Of a DNA stretch of 64,000 nucleotides, positions 57,503 through 64,000 are shown one piece after another. Numbering within the stretch: position 1 is the first letter of the stretch; every line of letters starts with the position of its first letter. Location of the stretch: the NCBI RefSeq assembly GCF_001679925.1, contig NZ_LYUZ01000046.1, positions 1 through 64,000 on the forward strand. Reading direction: 5' to 3'. A model generated the notes under the pieces. The model was given only the letters and a program-made list of their open reading frames with translations. It did no database searches and was not told where the DNA came from. Both the position numbers and the translations under genes were made by a program. Source of the DNA: Leisingera sp. JC1. Its GTDB lineage: Bacteria; Pseudomonadota; Alphaproteobacteria; Rhodobacterales; Rhodobacteraceae.

Positions 57503-58251
57503 CAGGAGGTGCCCAGAACGTCCAGTACCGCATCCTCGATCATCGTCAGGCAAGCGCCGTCCGAGAACCGGTGATCCGCATCCTTCACCAGGTTCAGCCG
57601 CATATCCGGGCAGGTCGCATGATCCATCAGCCGCAGCGCAGTCTCCGTGGATACAGCCGTATCCGCCGTTCCCTGCAGACAGCGCACTTTGAAGGGCAGG
57701 AACAGCGGCGTGCGCAGAACCAGCCGCCTGCGCCCGTCCTCGATCATCCGTTTCGAGATATGATAGGGCTCCATGTAGTCGCTCGGCAGCTCCACATAAC
57801 CGCGGCTCGCCAGTTCCGCTTTTTGCGCTTCGGAGAAATTGGCCCAATAGCCGTCCTCGGTGAAATCCGGCGCCGCTGCGATGGTCACCATGCCCTTGAT
57901 CCGCTCCGGCATCTCCCGCGCCAGCAGCAGCGCCTGCCAGCCCCCCATTGATGATCCAACCGGCACGATCTCTCCCTCGGTCAGATGCGCTACCGCCTCC
58001 AGCGTGTCCTCGTGCCAGTCGCCGATGCAGCCCTCCTCAAAGGTGCCGGAGCTTTCACCATGACCAGAATAGTCGAACCGCAGAAACGCCTGGCCGCGCG
58101 CCTTGGCCCAGGCCTCCAGATGCACTGCTTTGGTGCCTTCCATGTCCGACTTCAGCCCGCCCAGGAACACCACGCACGGCCCCTGCCCCTCGCTCTTGTG
58201 ATAGGCAATCCGGCGGCCCTGGGCGGTCTCGAGGTACGATGCGGCTGGCAT
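57502..58251 (-). CDS. Alpha/beta hydrolase (ABHD10-like)
   Basis: 249-residue cytoplasmic hydrolase. FLGGLKSDMEGTKAVHLEAWAKARGQAFLRFDYSGHGES and IVPVGSSMGGWQALLLAREMP (nucleophile Ser in GSSMGG) resemble mammalian ABHD10, a depalmitoylase and glucuronidase; LVKDADHRFSD holds the His. Start at 58251 has AGGAGA upstream. First of three overlapping minus-strand genes with the membrane-anchored hydrolase and the VOC protein. Confidence 0.87.
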   Translation of the reverse strand: MPAASYLETAQGRRIAYHKSEGQGPCVVFLGGLKSDMEGTKAVHLEAWAKARGQAFLRFDYSGHGESSGTFEEGCIGDWHEDTLEAVAHLTEGEIVPVGSSMGGWQALLLAREMPERIKGMVTIAAAPDFTEDGYWANFSEAQKAELASRGYVELPSDYMEPYHISKRMIEDGRRRLVLRTPLFLPFKVRCLQGTADTAVSTETALRLMDHATCPDMRLNLVKDADHRFSDGACLTMIEDAVLDVLGTS

Positions 58252-58384
58252 GTCTTTGCTCTCCTGTGCTTTTCCCAAGATGTGGCACGGCTCCGCCCGC
58301 CCCGCAAGCAGGTGCACAGCCTGCTTGCAACTCCCCCTCCGCCTTCCTTATGGTCCGCCAGAATTTTTTAGGGACCGTGCGGGC

Positions 58385-59389
58385 ATGTTCAGACTCATCA
58401 AGGGCATTTTCACTAGCGCCGCCATCATTGCGGTGGCCCTGGCGACAGTTTGGGCGGTGATGGCCCTGTGGTACCGGCTGCCGTTTGAAACGCTGGGGCG
58501 CGGGGCACTGGCGGGCGGCTTTGCCCTCCTGGGTTTTGTTGTGATCGCCGGGCTGTTCCGCCGCCGCGCCCTGCGCGCTCTGAGCACTTTCGCGCTGGCG
58601 CTGGCCGCAGTGATCCTGTGGTGGTCGACACTCACTCCGCCCGCGGACCGCAACTGGTCGCCCGATGTGGCCCGCCAGGTGACCGGCACGGTCGCAGGCG
58701 ATATCCTCACCCTTGAAAACGTGCGCAACTTTGCATGGAATACCCCGGAAGACTTCACTGAGGCCTGGGAAACCCGCAGCTACGACCTGACCAAGCTGCA
58801 ATCCACCGACCTTTTCATGTCTTATTGGGCCGGCCCGCAGATGGCGCATATGATCGTCAGCTTCGGCTTTGAAGGCGGCGAGCAAATTGCCTGGTCTGTC
58901 GAAGTGCGGCGCCAGATCGGCGGCGGCTTCTCCCCCATTGCCGACCTGTTCAAGTCCAACACGCTGGTTCTGATCGCCGCGGATGAGCGCGATTTGGTCG
59001 GCACCCGCACCAATGCCCGCGGTGAGGATGTGCAGCTATTCCGCATCGGCGTCAGCCCCGACACCGGCCGGGAACTGCTGATGAAATACGTCGAGACCGC
59101 CAACAGCCTGGCGGCACAGCCCCAGTGGTACAATTCACTGACCACCAACTGCACCACCGTTGTGATGACCTTGATCCGCAGTTTTGCGGATGACGTGCCG
59201 CTGGACTGGCGGGTGCTGGCGAACGGCTACTTGCCGGAATTTGCTTGGGAACAAGGCGTTCTGGACCAGAGCCGCAGCGTCGAAGACCTGCGCGCACTTG
59301 GCAGCATCACCCCGATCGCACAGGCGCACGGGGTCGATCCCGGCTATTCCGCAATGATCCGCGAAGGTGTGCCGTCGCCTGGCCAATAA
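58385..59389 (+). CDS. DUF4105 family membrane protein
   Basis: 334-residue protein with three N-terminal hydrophobic helices (about 5-27, 38-58 and 66-84) followed by a large domain. The latter has DUF4105 features: STDLFMSYWAGPQMAHMIVSFGFEGGEQIAWSVEVR and WYNSLTTNCTTVVMTLIRSF, with a conserved Cys in the second segment suggesting a papain-like or NlpC-like fold facing the periplasm. Activity unproven. The ATG at 58385 is chosen; the frame extends upstream over the promoter region of the divergent hydrolase operon. Confidence 0.78.
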   Translation: MFRLIKGIFTSAAIIAVALATVWAVMALWYRLPFETLGRGALAGGFALLGFVVIAGLFRRRALRALSTFALALAAVILWWSTLTPPADRNWSPDVARQVTGTVAGDILTLENVRNFAWNTPEDFTEAWETRSYDLTKLQSTDLFMSYWAGPQMAHMIVSFGFEGGEQIAWSVEVRRQIGGGFSPIADLFKSNTLVLIAADERDLVGTRTNARGEDVQLFRIGVSPDTGRELLMKYVETANSLAAQPQWYNSLTTNCTTVVMTLIRSFADDVPLDWRVLANGYLPEFAWEQGVLDQSRSVEDLRALGSITPIAQAHGVDPGYSAMIREGVPSPGQ

Positions 59390-59467
59390 TCCGGGATCTT
59401 CATCAAACTGGCTGAATAGATCCCAAGGCGCGCGAGGGGCTGACCCCTCGCATCCCGGGCGGCTGCG

Positions 59468-59716
59468 TCAGGACAGGCCGGCAGCCGGTGTCCCGCTCAC
59501 CTTCTGCATCTGCAAGCGGCCCAGCAGGTTCTGGATCCGGCTCAGGACCTCCCCGGTCTGCATCGCCTTCTCCACGTTCGCCCCGCCTTCAATCTGCGCG
59601 CCATGCTCATAAGACAGATGGCGGTGCGACAGGATCTTTTGCGACTGGCACAGTGCGGTTTCAATCAGATCCACATCTTCAACCGTCAGGTCAAAGCTCG
59701 GGTTCGGGCGGGTCAT
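59468..59716 (-). CDS. Hypothetical small protein
   Basis: 82-residue soluble helical protein ([46 protein letters not shown] then [10 protein letters not shown]). No recognised domain. It has its own upstream region, AT-rich, shared with the divergent thrS leader. The AGGAGT-like sequence before its ATG gives moderate support. Confidence 0.6.
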   Translation of the reverse strand: MTRPNPSFDLTVEDVDLIETALCQSQKILSHRHLSYEHGAQIEGGANVEKAMQTGEVLSRIQNLLGRLQMQKVSGTPAAGLS

Positions 59717-59995
59717 CGGAACACTCCTGGTATGTCCTTGGGTCTCAGATTTCGGTCACCCTGCCCCGTATTCTCATCAATGGCAATAATTTTTTTGTTA
59801 TTTTTCAAATGCTTACCAGTATACACATATGTGCAATCGCATGCACAGGCACACAAAGGGATTTTCCGGCGCAATTACAATCACATGCAAAGCCGCCTTG
59901 ACTTGCCTCTGTATTGGCAGCAAAACGCGCAGACCAAACATATACCCGCAACCGGGCGTTCTGTGGGCGCCAAACCGACGAGGAGCAGCCAGACA
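59717..59995. other. AT-rich leader and promoter region of thrS
   Basis: About 280 bp divergent region. A T-rich, AT-rich stretch (about 59785-59835) probably holds promoters. The frame of thrS is open throughout but its translation here is not protein-like. No gene or conserved RNA recognised. Confidence 0.5.
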
Positions 59996-61942
59996 ATGGC
60001 CCAAATCTCTCTCACTTTCCCCGATGGCAATGCACGATCCTACGACGCAGGCATTACTCCTGCGCAGGTGGCTGCCGGCATCTCGACCTCGCTGGCCAAG
60101 AAGGCCATCTCCGCCACCGTCAACGATCAGCACTGGGACCTGCAGTGGCCGATTGACAGCGACGCCACCATCGCCATCCACACCATGAAGGATGAGGTCC
60201 AGGCCAACGAGCTGATCCGCCACGACCTGGCGCACGTCATGGCGCGTGCGGTGCAGGAAATCTGGCCCGACACCAAGGTCACCATCGGCCCGGTCATTGA
60301 AAACGGCTGGTACTACGACTTCGACCGCGCCGAACCCTTCACCCCCGAAGACCTCGGTGCCATCGAGAAAAAGATGCAGGAAATCATCAACAAGCGTGAT
60401 GAGGTCCGCACCGAGGTGTGGGAACGCGACCGCGCGATCCAGCATTACACCGACAACAACGAGCCCTATAAGGTCGAGCTGATCGAGAGCATCCCGGGCG
60501 ATGAACCGCTGCGGATGTACTGGCACGGCGACTGGCAGGACCTCTGCCGCGGCCCGCACCTGCAGCACACCGGCCAGCTTCCGGGTGATGCCTTCAAACT
60601 GATGTCGATTGCCGGTGCCTACTGGCGCGGCGACAGCTCCCGCGCCATGCTGCAGCGGATCTACGGCGTTGCCTTCACCGGCAAGGAGAAGCTGAAAGCG
60701 CACCTCCACATGCTGGAAGAGGCCGCCAAACGCGACCACCGCAAGCTGGGCCGCGAGATGGACCTGTTCCACATGCAGGAAGAGGCGCCGGGCCAGATCT
60801 TCTGGCACCCGAACGGCTGGACCGTCTACACCCAGCTGCAGGACTACATGCGCCGCCAGCAGCGCAAGGGCGGTTATGTCGAGGTGAACACCCCTCAGGT
60901 CGTGGACCGCAAACTGTGGGAGGCCTCAGGCCACTGGGACAAATACCAGGAGAACATGTTCATCGTCGAAGTGGACGAAGAGCACGCCCGCGAAAAGGCT
61001 GTGAACGCGCTCAAGCCGATGAACTGCCCCTGCCACGTGCAGATCTTCAACCAGGGCCTCAAATCCTACCGCGACCTGCCGCTGCGCATGGCCGAATTCG
61101 GCTCCTGCAACCGGTATGAGCCCTCGGGCGCACTGCACGGCATCATGCGGGTGCGCGGCTTTACCCAGGACGACGGCCACATCTTCTGCGCCGAGGATCA
61201 GATCGAATCCGAAACCGCGGAATTCATCGACTTCCTTTCCAAGATCTACAAAGATCTGGGTTTTGAGAAGTTCTCGGTCAAATTCTCCGACCGCCCGGAC
61301 ACCCGCGCCGGTTCCGATGAGGTCTGGGACAAGGCAGAGGCCGCGCTTCTGTCCGCCACCCGCGCCGCCGGGATCGAACCGGAATTGAACCCTGGCGAAG
61401 GTGCCTTTTACGGGCCGAAACTGGAGTTCGTCCTGACCGACGCCATCGGCCGCGACTGGCAGTGCGGCACCCACCAGGTGGACTTCGTGCTGCCTGAACG
61501 CCTGGATGCCACCTATATCGGCGCCGACGGTGCCAAGCACCGCCCGGTCATGCTGCACCGCGCCACCCTCGGCTCCTTTGAGCGTTTCATCGGCATCCTG
61601 ATCGAGGAACACGCAGGCAAGCTGCCGTTCTGGCTGGCGCCGCGCCAGGTGGTGGTCGCCTCGATCACCTCCGACGCAGATGACTATGTGCAGGAGGTTG
61701 TCGCCGAGCTGAAGAAAGCCGGCGTGCGGGCCGAGGCCGATATCCGCAACGAGAAGATCAACTACAAGGTCCGCGAGCATTCGGTGGGCAAGGTTCCGGT
61801 CATTCTCGCCGTCGGCCACCGCGAGGTGGAGGAGCGCACCGTCTCCGTCCGCCGTCTTGGCGAAAAACAGACCAAAGTGGAAAGCCTCGAAAATGTTACA
61901 AAGGCACTGGCGGTGGAAGCCACCCCGCCGGACCTGCTGTAA
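59996..61942 (+). CDS. thrS: Threonyl-tRNA synthetase
   Basis: 648-residue class II synthetase, the expected length. N-terminal TGS domain ([19 protein letters not shown]), editing domain with [11 protein letters not shown] (HxxxH), then the catalytic core: [10 protein letters not shown] with the zinc Cys, [54 protein letters not shown] and [21 protein letters not shown]; the C-terminal anticodon-binding domain is complete. The true start is 59996 with GAGGAG upstream; the frame open to 59603 is non-coding. Confidence 0.97.
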   Translation: MAQISLTFPDGNARSYDAGITPAQVAAGISTSLAKKAISATVNDQHWDLQWPIDSDATIAIHTMKDEVQANELIRHDLAHVMARAVQEIWPDTKVTIGPVIENGWYYDFDRAEPFTPEDLGAIEKKMQEIINKRDEVRTEVWERDRAIQHYTDNNEPYKVELIESIPGDEPLRMYWHGDWQDLCRGPHLQHTGQLPGDAFKLMSIAGAYWRGDSSRAMLQRIYGVAFTGKEKLKAHLHMLEEAAKRDHRKLGREMDLFHMQEEAPGQIFWHPNGWTVYTQLQDYMRRQQRKGGYVEVNTPQVVDRKLWEASGHWDKYQENMFIVEVDEEHAREKAVNALKPMNCPCHVQIFNQGLKSYRDLPLRMAEFGSCNRYEPSGALHGIMRVRGFTQDDGHIFCAEDQIESETAEFIDFLSKIYKDLGFEKFSVKFSDRPDTRAGSDEVWDKAEAALLSATRAAGIEPELNPGEGAFYGPKLEFVLTDAIGRDWQCGTHQVDFVLPERLDATYIGADGAKHRPVMLHRATLGSFERFIGILIEEHAGKLPFWLAPRQVVVASITSDADDYVQEVVAELKKAGVRAEADIRNEKINYKVREHSVGKVPVILAVGHREVEERTVSVRRLGEKQTKVESLENVTKALAVEATPPDLL

Positions 61943-61967
61943 CATTCCGCCCCGAAAACAGCATCAG

Positions 61968-61996
61968 CGGCCCCCACACGGGGGCCGTTTTGTTTC
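61968..61996 (+). terminator. Rho-independent terminator of thrS
   Basis: 8-bp CGGCCCCC/GGGGGCCG stem (61968-61975 with 61980-61987) and a T-rich tail, 25 bp after the stop. Confidence 0.92.
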
Positions 61997-62042
61997 AAGC
62001 CCGGGTAAAATTCCGCGATTTCAGCCCTTTGCTCTGCAATCC

Positions 62043-62074
62043 TGTCTCACATACGCTGACGCAGACGTGAGACA
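62043..62074. promoter_or_regulatory. 8-bp inverted repeat upstream of bufA1
   Basis: TGTCTCAC (62043-62050), 16-bp spacer, GTGAGACA (62067-62074), in the promoter region of the bufferin operon. Possible operator for a metal- or stress-responsive regulator. Confidence 0.45.
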
Positions 62075-62163
62075 CAGCCTCGTGACTTAAATTCCTGAAA
62101 ACCTCGGGTTAGTGTTTTCCTGTCAACACGACACCGCATGTTAAACCGAAAGGAATTCACGAG

Positions 62164-62469
62164 ATGTCGACCACCGCAAAATCCCTGGCCGTTGCCAGCG
62201 CCGTTGCCGCCGCTCTGACCGCAGCTTCGACCATCCCCGCTGCTGCTGCCACCAAGGAAAAATGCTACGGCGTTTCGCTGGCAGGCCAGAACGACTGCGC
62301 TGCCGGCCCCGGCACCACCTGCGCAGGCACCTCGACCACCGATTACCAGGGCAACGCCTGGACCCTGGTGGATGCCGGCACCTGCGAAGGCATGGAACTG
62401 CCGGCGATGGCAGACGGCACTGAGCGCAAGGGCTCGCTGGAGCCGCTGGAGCGCGACCTGCCGGCATAA
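62164..62469 (+). CDS. bufA1: Bufferin-type RiPP precursor (DUF2282)
   Basis: 101-residue precursor with a Sec-type signal peptide ([29 protein letters not shown]), unusual for a RiPP. The mature part has four cysteines, Cys34 ([11 protein letters not shown]), Cys45 (QNDCAAG), Cys53 (GTTCAGTS) and Cys74 (AGTCEG), with the DYQGNAW segment typical of DUF2282 bufferins. In characterised systems an MNIO enzyme converts cysteines into thiooxazole-type rings and the exported peptide sequesters copper. First gene of bufA1-bufB-bufC. A terminator-like hairpin follows before bufB, favouring excess precursor. AAAGGAA precedes the ATG. Confidence 0.92.
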   Translation: MSTTAKSLAVASAVAAALTAASTIPAAAATKEKCYGVSLAGQNDCAAGPGTTCAGTSTTDYQGNAWTLVDAGTCEGMELPAMADGTERKGSLEPLERDLPA

Positions 62470-62485
62470 GATCGGCCTGATTTCC

Positions 62486-62515
62486 GGGGCGGGAGTGAAA
62501 GTTCCCGCCCCTTTT
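62486..62515 (+). terminator. Terminator-like hairpin between bufA1 and bufB
   Basis: 9-bp stem GGGGCGGGA (62486-62494) with TCCCGCCCC (62503-62511) and TTTT, only 17 bp after bufA1 and 24 bp before bufB. Likely partial termination that sets precursor above enzyme level. Confidence 0.8.
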
Positions 62516-62538
62516 GCACCCGGACCACAGGACCCGCC

Positions 62539-63393
62539 ATGCTCGACTCCGCTGCACATAACAGGCTGCCCGCCGCCCCCGGCGTCGGATATAAGCCGCA
62601 GCATTTCGCCCAGATCACAACCGATCCGGGCAGCGTCAAATGGCTGGAAATCCACGCCGAGAACTACATGGGCGACGGCGGCCGCCCGATTGCCCAGCTG
62701 CGCCACCTGTCCGAGCGCTTTGCCATGTCGGTGCACGGCGTCGGCCTGTCGATCGGCGGCGAGGGCCCGCTGGATGCAGACCACCTCACCCGCCTCAAGC
62801 ATCTGGTTGGCTGGCTGAACCCTGCCAGCTTCTCCGAGCACCTGGCTTGGTCCACCCACGACAGCCATTTCTACAACGACCTGCTGCCGCTGCCCTACAC
62901 GGACACCAGCCTGCAGCGGATCTGCGATCACATCGACGAACTGCAAGACACCATCGGCCGCCGGATGCTGCTGGAAAACCCCTCCAGCTACCTCGCCTTT
63001 GCCGAGAGCACCTGGTCCGAGCCGGAGTTCCTGGCCGAAATCTCCCGCCGCACCGGCTGCGGGCTGCTTCTGGACGTGAACAACGTCTTTGTCTCTGCCA
63101 CCAACCTCGACTTCTCGCCCCAGGGCTATATCGACGCCTTTCCGCTGGACGAGGTCGGCGAAGTACACCTTGGCGGCCATGACGAGGATGAGGACGACCA
63201 CGGCCATCCGCTGCTGATTGACAGCCACGGGCGCGAAGTGGTGGACCCGGTCTGGGCGCTGCTGGACTATACGCTTGCAAAATCCGGCCCCAAGCCGGTG
63301 CTGATTGAATGGGACAACGACGTGCCGGACTGGCCGGTGCTTGAAGCCGAGGCCGCCCGCGCCGCAACCGCGCTGGAGCGCGTCCCGGCATGA
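62539..63393 (+). CDS. bufB: Multinuclear iron oxidase (MNIO, DUF692) maturing the bufferin
   Basis: 284-residue TIM-barrel enzyme of the DUF692/MNIO family. Metal-binding and conserved blocks are visible: GVGYKPQHFAQI, WLEIHAENYMGDGG, SVHGVGLSIGG, FSEHLAWSTHDSHFYNDLLPLPYT, LLENPSSYLAF, LLLDVNNVFVSATN and EVHLGGHDEDEDDHGHPLLIDSHG; the His, Asp and Glu residues suit two or three iron ions. It would modify cysteines of BufA1. Ends in an ATGA overlap with bufC. Confidence 0.95.
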   Translation: MLDSAAHNRLPAAPGVGYKPQHFAQITTDPGSVKWLEIHAENYMGDGGRPIAQLRHLSERFAMSVHGVGLSIGGEGPLDADHLTRLKHLVGWLNPASFSEHLAWSTHDSHFYNDLLPLPYTDTSLQRICDHIDELQDTIGRRMLLENPSSYLAFAESTWSEPEFLAEISRRTGCGLLLDVNNVFVSATNLDFSPQGYIDAFPLDEVGEVHLGGHDEDEDDHGHPLLIDSHGREVVDPVWALLDYTLAKSGPKPVLIEWDNDVPDWPVLEAEAARAATALERVPA

Positions 63394-64000
63394 GCGTCTC
63401 CCAGACAGAATTCACCCGCGCCATGATGGATGCGGGGCAGCCGGTGCCGGACGGGCTGATCGACCATCACGCCAAGCCCGCCGGGCGCCGCTTCAGCGTC
63501 TACCGCAACAATGTGGCCGTCTCCCTGACAGAGGCCATGCACAGCGCCTTTCCGGTGACAGCCAAGCTTCTGGGAAAGCAGAACATGGACGGGCTGGCAG
63601 GCATCTATCTGCGCCAGCATCCGCCGTCGTCACCCCTGATGATGTTCTACGGCGAACACTTCCCCGCCTTCCTGGAAGGCATGGAACAGCTCAAGCATCT
63701 GGGCTACCTCGGGGATGTGGCCCGGCTGGAGCTGGCCCTGCGCCGCGCTTACCACGCCGCCGATGCCGCGCCCATTGCGCCTGAGCCGCTTGGCGCCCTG
63801 ACGCCGGATCAGCTGATGAACACCCGCCTGACGCTGGCGCCCGCCGTGCAGGTTATCTGTTCGCCTTGGCCCATTCACGCCATCTGGCGCTACAACACCG
63901 AAGACGGCGCGCCCAAGCCAGAGCCGAAGGCCCAGGACGTTCTGGTCACCCGCCCCGAATTCGACTCCATTCCCCAGGTTCTGCCGTCTGGCGGGGCCAT
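63390..64000 (+). CDS. bufC: Bufferin partner protein (DUF2063 N-terminal domain), 3' end cut
   Basis: First ~203 residues of a DUF2063-type protein; the frame is open to the window edge. It begins MSVSQTEFTRAMMDAGQPVP, then RRFSVYRNNVAVSLTEAMHSAFPVTAKLLG, the typical HvfC/BufC N-terminal domain, followed by the start of a second domain. The partner is thought to bring precursor to the MNIO enzyme. ATGA overlap with bufB. Because the window stops here, downstream genes (often a DoxX-like membrane protein or a sigma/anti-sigma pair in related operons) are not visible. Confidence 0.92.
   Translation, partial: MSVSQTEFTRAMMDAGQPVPDGLIDHHAKPAGRRFSVYRNNVAVSLTEAMHSAFPVTAKLLGKQNMDGLAGIYLRQHPPSSPLMMFYGEHFPAFLEGMEQLKHLGYLGDVARLELALRRAYHAADAAPIAPEPLGALTPDQLMNTRLTLAPAVQVICSPWPIHAIWRYNTEDGAPKPEPKAQDVLVTRPEFDSIPQVLPSGGA

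Noticed and set aside
57503-57847. N-terminal extension of the membrane-anchored hydrolase frame to 57847
   Set aside because: Lies inside the upstream hydrolase gene and is low-complexity; the ATG at 57502 in an ATGA overlap starts a proper membrane anchor.
59603-59995. 131-residue N-terminal extension of thrS
   Set aside because: Covers an AT-rich promoter region and does not look like protein; ThrRS begins with the TGS domain at 59996 with a ribosome site.
1-64000. Prophage, insertion sequence, CRISPR array or toxin-antitoxin pair
   Set aside because: No integrase, transposase, phage structural gene, regular spaced repeats or recognisable toxin-antitoxin pair was seen when reading both strands.

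Overview
The window is a gene-dense, high-GC chromosomal segment from an alphaproteobacterium, most likely a marine roseobacter-type Rhodobacterales (Leisingera/Phaeobacter/Ruegeria-like). This rests on gene content and arrangement (PhaR/PhaP/PhaC/PhaZ locus, Lrp-type PutR beside a PutA without a DNA-binding domain, polar amino-acid ABC transporter beside glutamine-synthetase-like genes, bufferin cluster), not on a database search. I see no prophage, insertion sequence, CRISPR array or rRNA; the only RNA gene is a tRNA-Leu(UAA). Both window edges cut a gene (glyA on the left, bufC on the right).

Region by region: 1-3 kb holds the glyA tail and a PspA/YiaAB membrane-stress-like unit next to a TetR regulator, with four near-identical palindromes. 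4-7 kb holds a fatty-acid-hydroxylase-family membrane protein and a class II aldolase divergent from a LysR. 7.06-9.4 kb is a preQ1 operon, queCDEF, preceded by a sequence closely resembling a preQ1-I riboswitch. 9.5-12 kb holds a GNAT-like gene, an XRE regulator, the tRNA and a TPR protein. 12-17 kb is putR/putA plus a rhomboid protease. 17-22.6 kb holds a GFA-type protein, an inositol monophosphatase, a quinone-reductase-like enzyme, metR/metF, a thioesterase and a DUF2867 protein. 22.7-27.8 kb is a minus-strand group of a group IV PLP decarboxylase, an orphan CoxL-like molybdoenzyme subunit and a DUF2235 hydrolase, divergent from an Lrp regulator. 27.8-30.7 kb repeats the LysR / fatty-acid-hydroxylase arrangement, now with a PanB-like protein. 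31-34.2 kb is valS, with an unusual AT-richer insert. 34.4-36.4 kb holds DUF1330, two TerB-like proteins and a signal-less PhnD-like protein. 36.5-46.3 kb is an amino-acid-type ABC transporter followed by two glutamine-synthetase-family enzymes, a class I amidotransferase, a DadA/PuuB-like oxidoreductase and a DegT-type aminotransferase, which looks like a gamma-glutamylation-based amine or amino-acid catabolic system. 47-54.6 kb is the polyhydroxyalkanoate locus (phaR, phaP, phaC, phaZ), split by an epimerase and an adenylate-cyclase/TPR protein. 54.6-59.7 kb holds small enzymes and three alpha/beta hydrolases. 60-62 kb is thrS. The right end is a bufA1-bufB-bufC copper-RiPP (bufferin) operon.

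The points most worth following up are the glutamine-synthetase-like catabolic cluster with a palindrome shared between two of its promoters, the two mirrored LysR/hydroxylase/C-C-enzyme modules, the composite operator shared by phaP and phaC/phaZ, the TetR regulon of the PspA unit, and the bufferin operon with a terminator-like hairpin between precursor and modifying enzyme.
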